Shown here: piece after piece, positions 23,661 to 32,894 of the stretch | How the letters are laid out: each line of letters starts with the position of its first letter | How positions within the stretch are numbered: the stretch's first letter is position 1 | DNA from: Latilactobacillus curvatus JCM 1096 = DSM 20019 | GTDB lineage: Bacteria > Bacillota > Bacilli > Lactobacillales > Lactobacillaceae | NCBI RefSeq assembly: GCF_004101845.1 | Contig: NZ_CP026116.1 | Span: 1,364,001-1,428,000 of the forward strand | Reading direction: 5' to 3' | DNA: 64,000 nucleotides | Notes under the pieces: generated by a model | The model's input: only the letters and a program-made list of their open reading frames with translations | Databases searched by the model: none | Told to the model about the DNA's origin: nothing | Position numbers and translations under genes: made by a program

Positions 23661-24932
23661 GTGAATACTTTTATGGACACGCTTAGCAAGAAAATCATGC
23701 CTTTCGCAAATAAGTTAGGCCAAAATCGTTACCTAACTGTTCTACGAGACGCATTTATGCTTTCATTCCCATTGACGATGTTTGGATCAATCATCGTCGT
23801 TATCACTAACCTGCCATTTTTCAACGATGCCACCAAAGCGACCCTAACGGAACTCCTTGGTAATGGACAAAATGCCACAATGTCAATCATGACGGTCTTC
23901 GTCACATTCGGGATTGGTTATTATCTTTCTAATTCATATGATGTGGACGGAATTTTCGGCGGTGCTGTTTCATTCGCCAGTTTCCTAATCCTCACCCCAT
24001 TCATGATGACCACCGATAAAGGCGTTGACGTTAGCGGTGTTTTAAGTCTCGATCGACTTGGCGCTAAAGGGATGTTCATTGGGATGATTGCGGCATTTAT
24101 CGCTGCAGAAATTTATTGCCGGATTACTAAAAAAGGCTGGCAAATTAAGATGCCAGACGGTGTCCCACCTGCAGTTGCGAAATCATTCGCCGCTTTAATT
24201 CCAGCTATTTTAACCTTAACCATTTTCTTAGTCATTCAAGCGGCAGTCACTGGTTTATTCCATGTTAACTTGCACGACGTGATCTATGAAATTATTCAAA
24301 AACCACTCGTTGGTTTAGGTGGCAGTCTTCCTGCAACCCTAATCGCATTGTTCTTTGTCCAATTGCTCTGGTTCTTCGGTCTTCACGGGCAAATTATCGT
24401 CAACTCTGTAATGGATCCGATCTGGAACACATTAATGCTCGAAAACTTGGAAGCTTACAAAGCTGGCCATGCTTTACCACATATTGTCACGAAACCATTC
24501 ATGGAAACTTTCACCGTAGGTCTCGGTGGTTCTGGGATGACATTAGCCGTCGTCTTACTGATGGCCTTTATCATGAAGAAAAAACAATACCGCGATGTCG
24601 GACGTTTGGCCTTGGCACCCGCTGTCTTCAACGTTAACGAACCTGTCATTTTCGGGTTCCCAATCGTTTTAAACGCCACAATTTTCATTCCATGGCTGAT
24701 TGCACCACTGATTGTCACAGCGCTCAACTACACTGTAATGGCAATCGGATTGGTGCCTGCGCCAACTGGGGTTTCAGTCCCATGGACCGTCCCAATCTTC
24801 TTCAGTGGGATGCTCGCAACCAACTCAGTACTCGGCGGGATCTTACAACTCATTGACGTTGTGCTAGTCGGTCTCATCTGGTTCCCATTCATTAAAATGC
24901 TAGATCGCCAAAAAGATCCTCTGGCAAACTAA
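23661..24932 (+). CDS. PTS permease EIIC, lactose/cellobiose (CelB) family
   Basis: A 423-residue membrane component of a Lac-family phosphotransferase system: about ten membrane helices, the conserved loop WFFGLHGQ near residue 240, and NEPVIFGFPIVLN near 330, which forms the sugar site. It imports a beta-glucoside such as cellobiose with phosphorylation, but EIIA and EIIB are not encoded here and must come from elsewhere. I choose GTG 23661 (VNTFMDTLSKK) with AAGGA about 11 bp upstream; GTG 23652 is too close to it. Transcribed divergently from the GH1 gene. Confidence 0.92.
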   Translation: MNTFMDTLSKKIMPFANKLGQNRYLTVLRDAFMLSFPLTMFGSIIVVITNLPFFNDATKATLTELLGNGQNATMSIMTVFVTFGIGYYLSNSYDVDGIFGGAVSFASFLILTPFMMTTDKGVDVSGVLSLDRLGAKGMFIGMIAAFIAAEIYCRITKKGWQIKMPDGVPPAVAKSFAALIPAILTLTIFLVIQAAVTGLFHVNLHDVIYEIIQKPLVGLGGSLPATLIALFFVQLLWFFGLHGQIIVNSVMDPIWNTLMLENLEAYKAGHALPHIVTKPFMETFTVGLGGSGMTLAVVLLMAFIMKKKQYRDVGRLALAPAVFNVNEPVIFGFPIVLNATIFIPWLIAPLIVTALNYTVMAIGLVPAPTGVSVPWTVPIFFSGMLATNSVLGGILQLIDVVLVGLIWFPFIKMLDRQKDPLAN

Positions 24933-24941
24933 AGATTGTTT

Positions 24942-24991
24942 TACCCCGTTGTTTCCACTAAACTATAAGTAGAAAGCGGGGTATTTTTTTT
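24942..24991 (+). terminator. Terminator after the EIIC gene, overlapping the gntR ribosome site and start
   Basis: TACCCCG (24942-24948) pairs with CGGGGTA (24977-24983), followed by eight T. The ribosome site GCGGGG of the next gene is the 3' arm, and its TTG start uses the last two T of the tract. Confidence 0.7.
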
Positions 24992-25709
24992 GCCAAAATA
25001 CGAAGAAATTGCCAACATTATTCGACAACGGATTAAACAAGGGCGCTATCCTGCTAATACGTTGTTACCCAATCAAACCGACTTAGTTCAAGAATTCGAT
25101 GCCAGTCGAATGACGATCAAAAAAGCAATCACGATTTTAACGATGGAAGGACTCGTTCTATCACGACGCGGCGCTGGTACAAAGGTGTTAGACCACTCTT
25201 TTTGGAATAAATCAACGGCACCAGCGGATCAATACCGTGGGATGTCACGCGACTTAGCCGACATTGGTAAAACACTCTCAAGTAAGGTCATCACGTTTGA
25301 GGTGACTTTCCCAACGCCTGAGATTAAAGAGCGCTTAATGCTTGCTGATCAACAGCCCGTCTACAAAATCATTCGACTACGGATTATCGACGGCGTTAAT
25401 AGCGTCCTCGAACATACCTACATGCCAGTGAGTCTAGTTCCCGGATTAACTGATGATGTTCTCGCACAGTCAATCTATACCTACCTTAAGGAGACCCTAC
25501 ACCTCACATTCGCGGGTGCCTTTCGCAATATTCAAGCCGACAAGGCCGATGAATATGACCAGCAATATCTGGACTGCGCCCCAACTGATCCCGTCTTAGA
25601 AGTTGAACAAGTTGTTTATCTCGATAATGGCCAACCGATTGAATACTCAAGAAGTCGCAACCGTTATGATCGCCGCGGTTATACATTCTTAGACGTTAAG
25701 AATACTTAA
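24990..25709 (+). CDS. GntR-family regulator with UTRA domain
   Basis: A 239-residue regulator: an N-terminal GntR winged helix (residues 1-68; LPNQTDLVQEFDASRMTIKKA is the HTH) and a C-terminal UTRA ligand domain (about 90-235) that senses phosphorylated sugars. It starts with TTG 24990, 9 bp after GCGGGG. It most likely controls the divergent GH1/PTS promoters, where a GTCTAGAC palindrome is found. Its ribosome site and start codon are part of the terminator of the EIIC gene, so its translation may be limited by that hairpin. A strong terminator follows. Confidence 0.9.
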   Translation: MPKYEEIANIIRQRIKQGRYPANTLLPNQTDLVQEFDASRMTIKKAITILTMEGLVLSRRGAGTKVLDHSFWNKSTAPADQYRGMSRDLADIGKTLSSKVITFEVTFPTPEIKERLMLADQQPVYKIIRLRIIDGVNSVLEHTYMPVSLVPGLTDDVLAQSIYTYLKETLHLTFAGAFRNIQADKADEYDQQYLDCAPTDPVLEVEQVVYLDNGQPIEYSRSRNRYDRRGYTFLDVKNT

Positions 25710-25718
25710 TTGCACTAA

Positions 25719-25753
25719 AAAAAGCCTGCCAGCATTTAGCTGACAGGCTTTTT
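25719..25753. terminator. Bidirectional terminator between gntR and the YhgE/Pip gene
   Basis: Arms AAAAAGCCTGCCAGC and GCTGACAGGCTTTTT (one mismatch), loop of 5 nt, A and T runs at both ends. Confidence 0.85.
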
Positions 25754-25760
25754 CTAGTGA

Positions 25761-28595
25761 TTATTTTTCGACATCTTGTAATTTTTGGTTGTCGTCTAAT
25801 TGTGAGCGACCACCATTGCCGATTTTTTGTAAATGATTCATTCCTAACCATAATAGCAAGAGTGCTACGACGATGAAGGCTAAGAGAACAAAGAATGATT
25901 GAACAATTTGACCGGTACCTAAACCAGATGTAATTGCTTCTCTGAGCCCTAGAATTGAATACGTCATTGGTAAGAATGGGTGAATGACGTTGTAGAAGTG
26001 GTTCGTGATTTCCATTGGGAATGTACCACCTGACCCCCCTAATTGAAGCATCAAGAGGACCATTGCTAAGAAACGACCAGGATTATCAAATGTCATTGAT
26101 AAGAACATAATGATCGACATCGAAGCAAGTGAGAAGGTAATTGCCATTAGGAAGAATTGTGCTGGATGATCGACGTTTAATCCAGCAACCATCATTAAGG
26201 CAGGTTCGATAATTGCCATCCCGACAGCGACTAAAGCGCCAACCGTGATTTTACTTAAGAACCATGCTGTTGATGATTGACCAGTCATTGAGATCTTCCG
26301 AATTGGATAAGCAAAGTTGAAGACAATTGCGCCAACGAACAATGCTACTGAAAGGACGTAAGGTGCTAAGGCATGACCGTAGTTAGGCACATAGCTGTAA
26401 TTTGAATGTTTCAATTCAGCAGGTGCAGCAAACATATCGGCTGTCTTATCCGTTAATTGAATTGAGTTAACTTCATTTGCACCAGATTTCAATGCAGATG
26501 CTAATGTTTTATTACCATCTGTTAATTGACCAGCACCATCTGTTAACTTAGCTGAGTTATCCGTTAATTGATTTGTACCAGCAGCTAATTGATCAACACC
26601 GCTTGTTAACGTTGGAATTTGACCATTTAATTGACCAAGACCATTGTTCAAGGCTGTTGAACCAGTTGCCAATTGACTGATACCACTTGTCAATTGAGGT
26701 ACTTGGGCATTTAAAGCACCAGTACCGGCAGCAAGTGCAGATGAACCAGTTGCTAATTGGCTAACACCGCCTGTTAAGGCTGGAATTTGACCGTTTAATT
26801 GGTTTGTACCTGCGCTTGCTTGTGAAACACCAGCAGTGTAAGCATTTAATCCTGGAATTAAGCCCATTTGACTTGGTGTACCAACAAGGCCTAATTTCAT
26901 TTGACGTAAACCAGCATTAATTGTTGTAGTTGCTTGAATAGCACCCATAGTTTCAGGTGTGTTACCTGTTCTAGTCAATCCGGCACTAACAGCAGCCAAT
27001 CCACCCGTCAATTGATTAATTGCAGAATTAACACCATCTTTAAGAACTGGCGAAACTGGAGCAATACCATTGATTCCTCGCTTCAACTGTGCAAGACTCT
27101 GCATCAACGCAGTCATCTGTGTTTGAATCGATTTCAAATGTGCCTTATTATCAAGTGTATTTGCCTTAATTGAATTAACGTCAGTACCAGATGAAGCTAG
27201 TTGATTACCCGTTGCAGCAACACTTGCACCCGCACTTTGTAAAGCACTTGTTAATTTCTGAGCCAAGGCTGGATTACTCCCTAAGGCTGCTTGAATCTGT
27301 GGATCTGAAACAACCTCTGTAATTGCTTTTAATTGAGCACCAGTATTGGCGACCTGACTAGCAGCACTTGCACTTGAATCTTGATCATACAGCTTTGTAT
27401 TCACTTGTTGGAGCGAACTACCTGTACTTGCAGTATTTGTAGCAATTGATGTTAAATCAGCCGTCACTTGATTACTAATTTGATCAGTTGCCGGATTATT
27501 GATACCTGCATATAACTGTTGAATAACATCGTTCACCTGAGTAAGTCCCGAGGTTAACTGGTCAATCTCTGGTGCACCAGTTTCTAATTGATTATCAATG
27601 GTTTGAGCGACATCTGTTAATGCTACATTCAATTTCTGGCTACCATCAATTAATTGATCAGTCCCACCATCTAATTGACCGACACCACCGACTAGTTGGC
27701 TACTACTACTATTTAATGTGTTTAAACCAGTACTTAGCTGAGTAACACCACTAGATAACGCACCTGTTTTACTGTTCAATGTTTGGAGACCAGCGTTTAA
27801 CTGACCTGCACCGTTATCTAATTGGCTTGCGCCTGATGCGAGTGCACCCGTCTTGCTATCTAATAGTAGTAAGCCGTTGTTAAGTGTGTTTGAGCCATCA
27901 GCTAATTGTTTAACACCATCTGATAATGGCACAACGCTTGTTTTCATCGTCATGATACCATCGTTGACTTGAGCAACACCGGCTGTATAAACGTTCAAAC
28001 CGTCTGATAACGTTACAGAACCGTCTGTTAATTGTTTGGCACCCTTGGCAGCAGTACTGAACCCTTTACCGGCAGTCTTAACCTGTTTGAACATCACTTT
28101 AGCGTAAGCATTTGTGACAGTTTCCCGAACTTGGGCGTTCAATTCCTTGGCACCCATTTCACTGATAACTTCACCGATGAAGTTCAATGAATCGTTGGTT
28201 TTGTATTGAATTTGCATCTTCTTAGGATTCTTATCCAAGACTGTAGCAGCATTGGCAGAGAAGTTCTTAGGTAGGGTCACTACAGTGTAGTATTCCTTAT
28301 CTTTAAGCCCTTGTTGTGCTTTTTTTGCTGATACGAAACGCCAACCAAGTTGGTCGTTTTTCTTCAATTCTTTTACCATATCTTTACCAGCGCTCAACGT
28401 TTCACCGTTGTAAGTGGCTGGCTGATCATTATTAACGACAGCGACTGGTAATTCACCAGTGCTACCATAAGGGTCCCAGACAGATTTAAGGAAAAAGATA
28501 CTGTACAAGAATGGAATAAACACGATTGCGATTAACGAAATCATGATTAAACGATTCTTGGCAATGAACTTAAATTCGTTTTGGATCATCTTCAT
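25761..28595 (-). CDS. YhgE/Pip-family membrane protein
   Basis: A 944-residue protein of the YhgE/phage infection protein family. One membrane helix (about residues 14-36) is followed by a conserved extracytoplasmic domain (GELPVAVVNNDQPATYNG), then a very long region (about 180-720) of repeats of the type QLxxGxxxLxxG in two blocks, and finally five or six membrane helices related to ABC-2 permeases. Lactococcal Pip is a phage receptor; other members take part in secretion. AAAGGAGA lies 7 bp before the ATG. It is a single-gene unit between terminators. Function here is not known. Confidence 0.88.
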   Translation of the reverse strand: MKMIQNEFKFIAKNRLIMISLIAIVFIPFLYSIFFLKSVWDPYGSTGELPVAVVNNDQPATYNGETLSAGKDMVKELKKNDQLGWRFVSAKKAQQGLKDKEYYTVVTLPKNFSANAATVLDKNPKKMQIQYKTNDSLNFIGEVISEMGAKELNAQVRETVTNAYAKVMFKQVKTAGKGFSTAAKGAKQLTDGSVTLSDGLNVYTAGVAQVNDGIMTMKTSVVPLSDGVKQLADGSNTLNNGLLLLDSKTGALASGASQLDNGAGQLNAGLQTLNSKTGALSSGVTQLSTGLNTLNSSSSQLVGGVGQLDGGTDQLIDGSQKLNVALTDVAQTIDNQLETGAPEIDQLTSGLTQVNDVIQQLYAGINNPATDQISNQVTADLTSIATNTASTGSSLQQVNTKLYDQDSSASAASQVANTGAQLKAITEVVSDPQIQAALGSNPALAQKLTSALQSAGASVAATGNQLASSGTDVNSIKANTLDNKAHLKSIQTQMTALMQSLAQLKRGINGIAPVSPVLKDGVNSAINQLTGGLAAVSAGLTRTGNTPETMGAIQATTTINAGLRQMKLGLVGTPSQMGLIPGLNAYTAGVSQASAGTNQLNGQIPALTGGVSQLATGSSALAAGTGALNAQVPQLTSGISQLATGSTALNNGLGQLNGQIPTLTSGVDQLAAGTNQLTDNSAKLTDGAGQLTDGNKTLASALKSGANEVNSIQLTDKTADMFAAPAELKHSNYSYVPNYGHALAPYVLSVALFVGAIVFNFAYPIRKISMTGQSSTAWFLSKITVGALVAVGMAIIEPALMMVAGLNVDHPAQFFLMAITFSLASMSIIMFLSMTFDNPGRFLAMVLLMLQLGGSGGTFPMEITNHFYNVIHPFLPMTYSILGLREAITSGLGTGQIVQSFFVLLAFIVVALLLLWLGMNHLQKIGNGGRSQLDDNQKLQDVEK

Positions 28596-28738
28596 GCTAA
28601 AATCTCCTTTAATTATATAAGTTGCTTAATTGATTACATTCAATATCCACGATAACTAAATTAGTCTAACCTTTTTTCATTTAAATTTCAAGTCTTATGC
28701 GCCAAACTATTCTCTATTCACAACTGTTTCTAATCTAA

Positions 28739-28774
28739 CAAAAAAAGACGGTCGTTATTTATATAACAACCGTC
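28739..28774 (-). terminator. Terminator of serS
   Basis: 12-bp stem (28747-28758 with 28763-28774, one mismatch) with a T-tract on the minus strand. Confidence 0.85.
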
Positions 28775-28813
28775 TCCCTTATGGAAGAAACAAATGACTT
28801 CCTATTAAATTAA

Positions 28814-30094
28814 TTATTTTGCTTCAATCTTCGTCATGCCACCCATGTATGGTACCAATTGTTCTGGGATTGTGACGCTGCCGTCTTCGTTTTGATAGTT
28901 TTCCAAGATGGCGGCAACTGTCCGGCCGACTGCTAAGCCTGAGCCGTTCAATGTGTGGACCAAGTTGACATGGCCATCTTCGTCACGATAACGAATTTGG
29001 GCGCGGCGTGCTTGGAAGTCTGTACAATCTGAACAACTTGAGATTTCACGGTACGTATTTTGAGCTGGTAACCAAACTTCGATATCGTATGTCTTAGCTG
29101 ATGTGAAGCTGGCATCGCCAGTTGCCAATGTGATGACGTGATATGGCAAGTTCAATGCTTTTAAGATATTTTCAGCATCGGCGGTCATTTTTTCTAGTTC
29201 ATTGAATGATTCTTCTGGTTTCGTGAATTTCACCATTTCAACTTTGTTAAATTGATGCATCCGGATTAAACCACGGGTATCACGGCCGGCACTTCCTGCT
29301 TCTGAACGGAAAGCTGGTGATAAGGCAGTGAAGTAGATTGGCAATTGTGCGCCATCCAAGATTTCGTCGCGGTAGAAGTTCGTCAATGGCACTTCGGCGG
29401 TTGGAATCAAAGTCATGGGTTCGCCTTCGTTGGTCATTGTGTAAACATCTTCCGTAAACTTAGGAAATTGGCCAGTCCCAAACATTGATTCGCCATTCAC
29501 TAAGTACGGCGTAATCATTTCTTCATAGCCTTCTTTAGCATGTTGATCCAACATGAAGTTATAAATGGCCCGTTCAAGACGTGCACCGGCACCCTTATAG
29601 TAAACAAAGCGACTACCTGATACTTTAGCGGCGCGTTCAAAGTCTAAGATGCCTAATTTTTCACCGATATCCCAGTGTGCTAATGGTTCAAAATCAAATT
29701 CACGGGGTGTTGACCATTTGCGTTCTTCACGGCTAAAACTTTCATCTGGGCCAACGGGTGCTGAATCATCTGGGAAGTTGGGTAAGCGGACTAAGATGTA
29801 GTCCACTTTGGCCTTCACTTCAGCCAATTCACTATCCAAAGCCTTGATTTCGGCCCCAACATTCTTCATGGCAGCGATTTGTTCAGTCGCATCTTCTTTA
29901 TTGCGCTTGGCAACGGCAATGGCTTCTGAAGCAGCATTGCGATTTTTCTTCAATTCTTCGGTCTTCACAATTAAGGCACGGCGTTTTTCATCTAATGCGA
30001 TGACCTCATCAATTTCTGCAGCTTGAACACCGCGGCTAGCTAACTTATCCTTTGCCCATTGGACATTTTCTCGAATGACTTTAATATCTAACAT
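28814..30094 (-). CDS. serS: Seryl-tRNA synthetase
   Basis: A 426-residue class II synthetase that charges tRNA-Ser. An N-terminal antiparallel coiled coil (about 1-110) binds the long variable arm; the catalytic core has motif 2 ([20 protein letters not shown]) near residue 265 and motif 3 ([18 protein letters not shown]) near 385. AAAGGAGA precedes the ATG. A serine-type T-box leader with its own promoter lies directly upstream, so expression rises with uncharged tRNA-Ser. Confidence 0.97.
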   Translation of the reverse strand: MLDIKVIRENVQWAKDKLASRGVQAAEIDEVIALDEKRRALIVKTEELKKNRNAASEAIAVAKRNKEDATEQIAAMKNVGAEIKALDSELAEVKAKVDYILVRLPNFPDDSAPVGPDESFSREERKWSTPREFDFEPLAHWDIGEKLGILDFERAAKVSGSRFVYYKGAGARLERAIYNFMLDQHAKEGYEEMITPYLVNGESMFGTGQFPKFTEDVYTMTNEGEPMTLIPTAEVPLTNFYRDEILDGAQLPIYFTALSPAFRSEAGSAGRDTRGLIRMHQFNKVEMVKFTKPEESFNELEKMTADAENILKALNLPYHVITLATGDASFTSAKTYDIEVWLPAQNTYREISSCSDCTDFQARRAQIRYRDEDGHVNLVHTLNGSGLAVGRTVAAILENYQNEDGSVTIPEQLVPYMGGMTKIEAK

Positions 30095-30133
30095 TGCACT
30101 CTCTCCTTTTAATGATCTTTAATTAACAACAAT

Positions 30134-30358
30134 AAAAAAGCCTTCTCATCCCTTAATTGGGACGAAAAGACTTCAATTCGCGGTACCACCCAAGTTCACC
30201 CACTACAAATAATAGGTGCCCTCAATTACTGATAACGGCCAGGAACCGTGTAGTTCATCACTACCCACTATTGCGCTGGAATGCTGGATTCAATACCTTC
30301 CACCAACCGGTATCTCTCTGTCAATCCATATAGGCGCTTATTCACGTGTTTACTTCTT
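30134..30358 (-). promoter_or_regulatory. T-box leader of serS
   Basis: Minus-strand leader with the T-box sequence TGGGTGGTACCGCG (30179-30192) and a terminator of arms 30139-30152 and 30159-30172 plus T-tract. Stem I contains GGTATT followed by GAA-TCC-A, so the specifier is most likely the serine codon UCC. It ends about 40 bp before serS. Confidence 0.93.
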
Positions 30359-30364
30359 AATGTA

Positions 30365-30393
30365 AGAATACCGCATTTAATCTTTAAATTCAA
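30365..30393 (-). promoter_or_regulatory. serS promoter
   Basis: TTGAAT (30388-30393), 17-bp spacer, TATTCT (30365-30370). The -35 overlaps the stop codon of the upstream broken regulator gene. Confidence 0.65.
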
Positions 30394-31973
30394 TCATCAA
30401 TAGATGATTTTTGAATCCATAGACCCCGTAATAAACCGAGCATACGTCCAAAATGATCGCTATCTGCATTTTGATGCCATTTAAACATCACCGCTTCTGG
30501 GTTAACGATGCCAGTTAAATCAATGATCGAAGTCGTAACCACCATATCAGCATCCATTAAATCCGCGTCAGATTGACTAACATCCACATACAAAACACTA
30601 TTCAGTGCAGTCATCAAATCAAAGTACCCGAGGAAGGATTGTTCCGTCACAACGACAACCTTCGCTTTATTCATCGGTGCAAACCGTTGAATCATCTGAC
30701 GCAAGACGTTGTAGTAACCACTGACCAATTCTTCACGTAATTTGACTAAGAATGACACTTTCGGATTGATTAATAAGTAATCCACCGTATCATCAATATT
30801 TTGTTTTAGGACATCATTTGGCTTGAGATATTCAACACTTTCCATCATTTGGTCAGCGAGCACCGATGTCACATCTTGTTTAAACATGTACGTGGTCATC
30901 GTCATCGAAATCATCGTTTGCACGAAACCTTGATAATTCGCATCGTCTAAGTTTAGGTATTTCTTGATATCAAATGGAATTTGATCAATAAAAGCTTCTA
31001 CAAATTCGTAAATCACTGGAATATACCGCTTGTATCGCGTTTCGTAAGATTCCATGTAGGGATTAGCATCCTGAATCTGAATCGGTCCAAAATTAATGAT
31101 GTCATATATATTGAATGATTCAGCCATCGCTTCTTCTTGGGTCATTTGTGCAAGAATGCTCTTGATCCGTAAAGCTTGGTCTTCAAAGGGCTATTTTAGA
31201 TATTCAGAAACCATATTGGGAACTGGATAACGGATAAAATCGCCATCTAGTTCAGTTGAAACCGTGTGACCTTGTAGTAATCGGAAATAGGTTAGGACGA
31301 TTGAATACGCCCCTAGTTCACGGGTCAAAATATTGGTTTTTTCCAATTGGAACCGATCAATCGCAACATCGAACGCCTTAAGTGCATCGTCTCGTTTAAC
31401 ATCTTCAAAGGGCCAGGTATGCCCTTCCGTTGCCATCCAGAATAACATCGTTAAGACTAAATGAATTTTATTTTCGTCGCCTTCTAACCGAAGTGAATCA
31501 TAATACATACGGATATCAAATGAGCGAATTAAGTCGCGCACCCCTTTTAAATGGCGTAGCGCCGTTGCCTTACTCGTATCATGGGCTTCCCAGAATTCTT
31601 GGAATGTAACGGTCTCACCCTTGAGTAAGATTTTGATAAAATCAAACGCTTCTGACTTATTCACTAATAAATAGTGATAGGCATCTGTTGGAACGCTGAA
31701 CAAGGTTTTAATATCATCAACATCCGGTCCGATAATTTCCTTTAGGTCCCCAATAATGCTCATGTACATATTGTACAAGCTACCGTAACTGCGATTTAAT
31801 AGCATTGCTACTTGTTTTAGATTCACATCTTCAACGAGCGGCTGATTATTACGCGATAGTTCAATCCGCTTTTTAACAGGCAACTCATCCCGTTTTAAAC
31901 CAACAATCTCCATTAATAAGGCGTACTTATCATTTTCCGCTTGCGTTAGAAAAATACTCTCACTTGCGTTCAA
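30390..31973 (-). pseudogene. Mga-like regulator split by an in-frame amber codon
   Basis: Two fragments in one reading frame: residues 1-260 from TTG 31973 (AGGGGG upstream) to TAG at 31191-31193, then 15 further codons and an ATG at 31145 running to 30390. Read through, it would be a 527-residue paralogue of the protein at 32895-34472: N-terminal HTH of Mga type (DVNLKQVAMLLNRSYGSLYN), PRD-like middle, and a C-terminal EIIB-like domain (KVVVVTEQSFLGYFDLM). No frameshift is needed, only the amber stop. The downstream ATG has no clear ribosome site. It could be a real pseudogene, a sequencing error or a recent mutation. Confidence 0.75.
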
Positions 31974-32180
31974 ACCGATTCCCCCTAGTAAAAATCCTTA
32001 TAATTAGTAATTAATCCTACCATAAATTGTGCAAATAGTAACTATTGCGTTGTTTAAAATCAAAGATTGCTTTTTACGTCAGAAATGCTAGAATATTTAA
32101 GTGACGTTTGGTTGTAAAACACCATATGTTGTATATCAATAATAATTTAAACACATTTTATGGTCAAAAGAGGGAGACTG

Positions 32181-32849
32181 ATGACATTGCTCGTACTTGC
32201 TGGCACAATTGGTGCAGGAAAAACTAGTTTAACCAAATATCTATCTGATCACTTAGGCACTGAAGCCTTTTACGAATCAGTAGACGATAATGAAGTATTA
32301 CCATTATTCTACAAAGATCCAACTAAATATGCGTTCTTACTACAAATCTATTTCTTAAACAAACGATTTGATAGTATCAAACAAGCATATACAGATGATA
32401 ACAACATCTTAGACCGTTCAATTTTCGAAGATTCATTACTCTTCCACTTGAACGCTGATCTTGGTCGCGCTACCGCAACCGAAGTCCGTGTCTACGACGA
32501 ATTATTAGCCAACATGATGCAAGAATTGCCATTTGCTGCCCACAAGAAACGCCCTGACTTATTAATCCATGTACGCGTTAGTTTCGAAACAATGCTTTCA
32601 CGGATTCAAAAACGTGGTCGTTCATACGAACAACTAGAAGCCGATCCAACCCTCTACGACTATTATAAAGAATTAAACAGCCGTTATGATGCTTGGTATG
32701 AAGCCTATGACGAAAGTCCCAAGATGCAAATCGATGGTGACAAATTAGACTTCGTTGAAAACGAAGCTGATCGTCAAAAAGTCATCGAAATGATTGACGA
32801 ACGGGTGAAAGCCTTAAACGCAGAACAAGAAGCAAATATGGGTGCCTAA
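32181..32849 (+). CDS. Deoxynucleoside kinase (dAK/dGK type)
   Basis: A 222-residue deoxynucleoside kinase that phosphorylates deoxyadenosine or deoxyguanosine (salvage). The P-loop GTIGAGKTSLTKY is at residues 8-20, the DRS motif (ILDRSIFEDS) near 78 and the lid RIQKRGRSYEQ near 150. Start at ATG 32181, preceded by AGAGGGAGA; the ATG at 32160 has no ribosome site. In lactobacilli these kinases supply dNTPs from exogenous deoxynucleosides. It lies between, and divergent or convergent to, two Mga-like genes. Which nucleoside is used cannot be read from the sequence. Confidence 0.9.
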   Translation: MTLLVLAGTIGAGKTSLTKYLSDHLGTEAFYESVDDNEVLPLFYKDPTKYAFLLQIYFLNKRFDSIKQAYTDDNNILDRSIFEDSLLFHLNADLGRATATEVRVYDELLANMMQELPFAAHKKRPDLLIHVRVSFETMLSRIQKRGRSYEQLEADPTLYDYYKELNSRYDAWYEAYDESPKMQIDGDKLDFVENEADRQKVIEMIDERVKALNAEQEANMGA

Positions 32850-32855
32850 TTGCAC

Positions 32856-32893
32856 AAAAAAAGCCGTTCGACAAATTGTCGAACGGCTTTTTT
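32856..32893. terminator. Bidirectional terminator between the kinase and Mga-like genes
   Basis: Arms AAAAAAGCCGTTCGACA and TGTCGAACGGCTTTTTT around a 3-nt centre; serves both convergent genes. Confidence 0.9.
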
Positions 32894-32894
32894 A

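Noticed and set aside
25761-28595. Tandem DNA repeats in the YhgE/Pip gene as a recombination hot spot
   Set aside because: The repetition is at protein level; the codons differ and no long exact DNA repeats were noticed.
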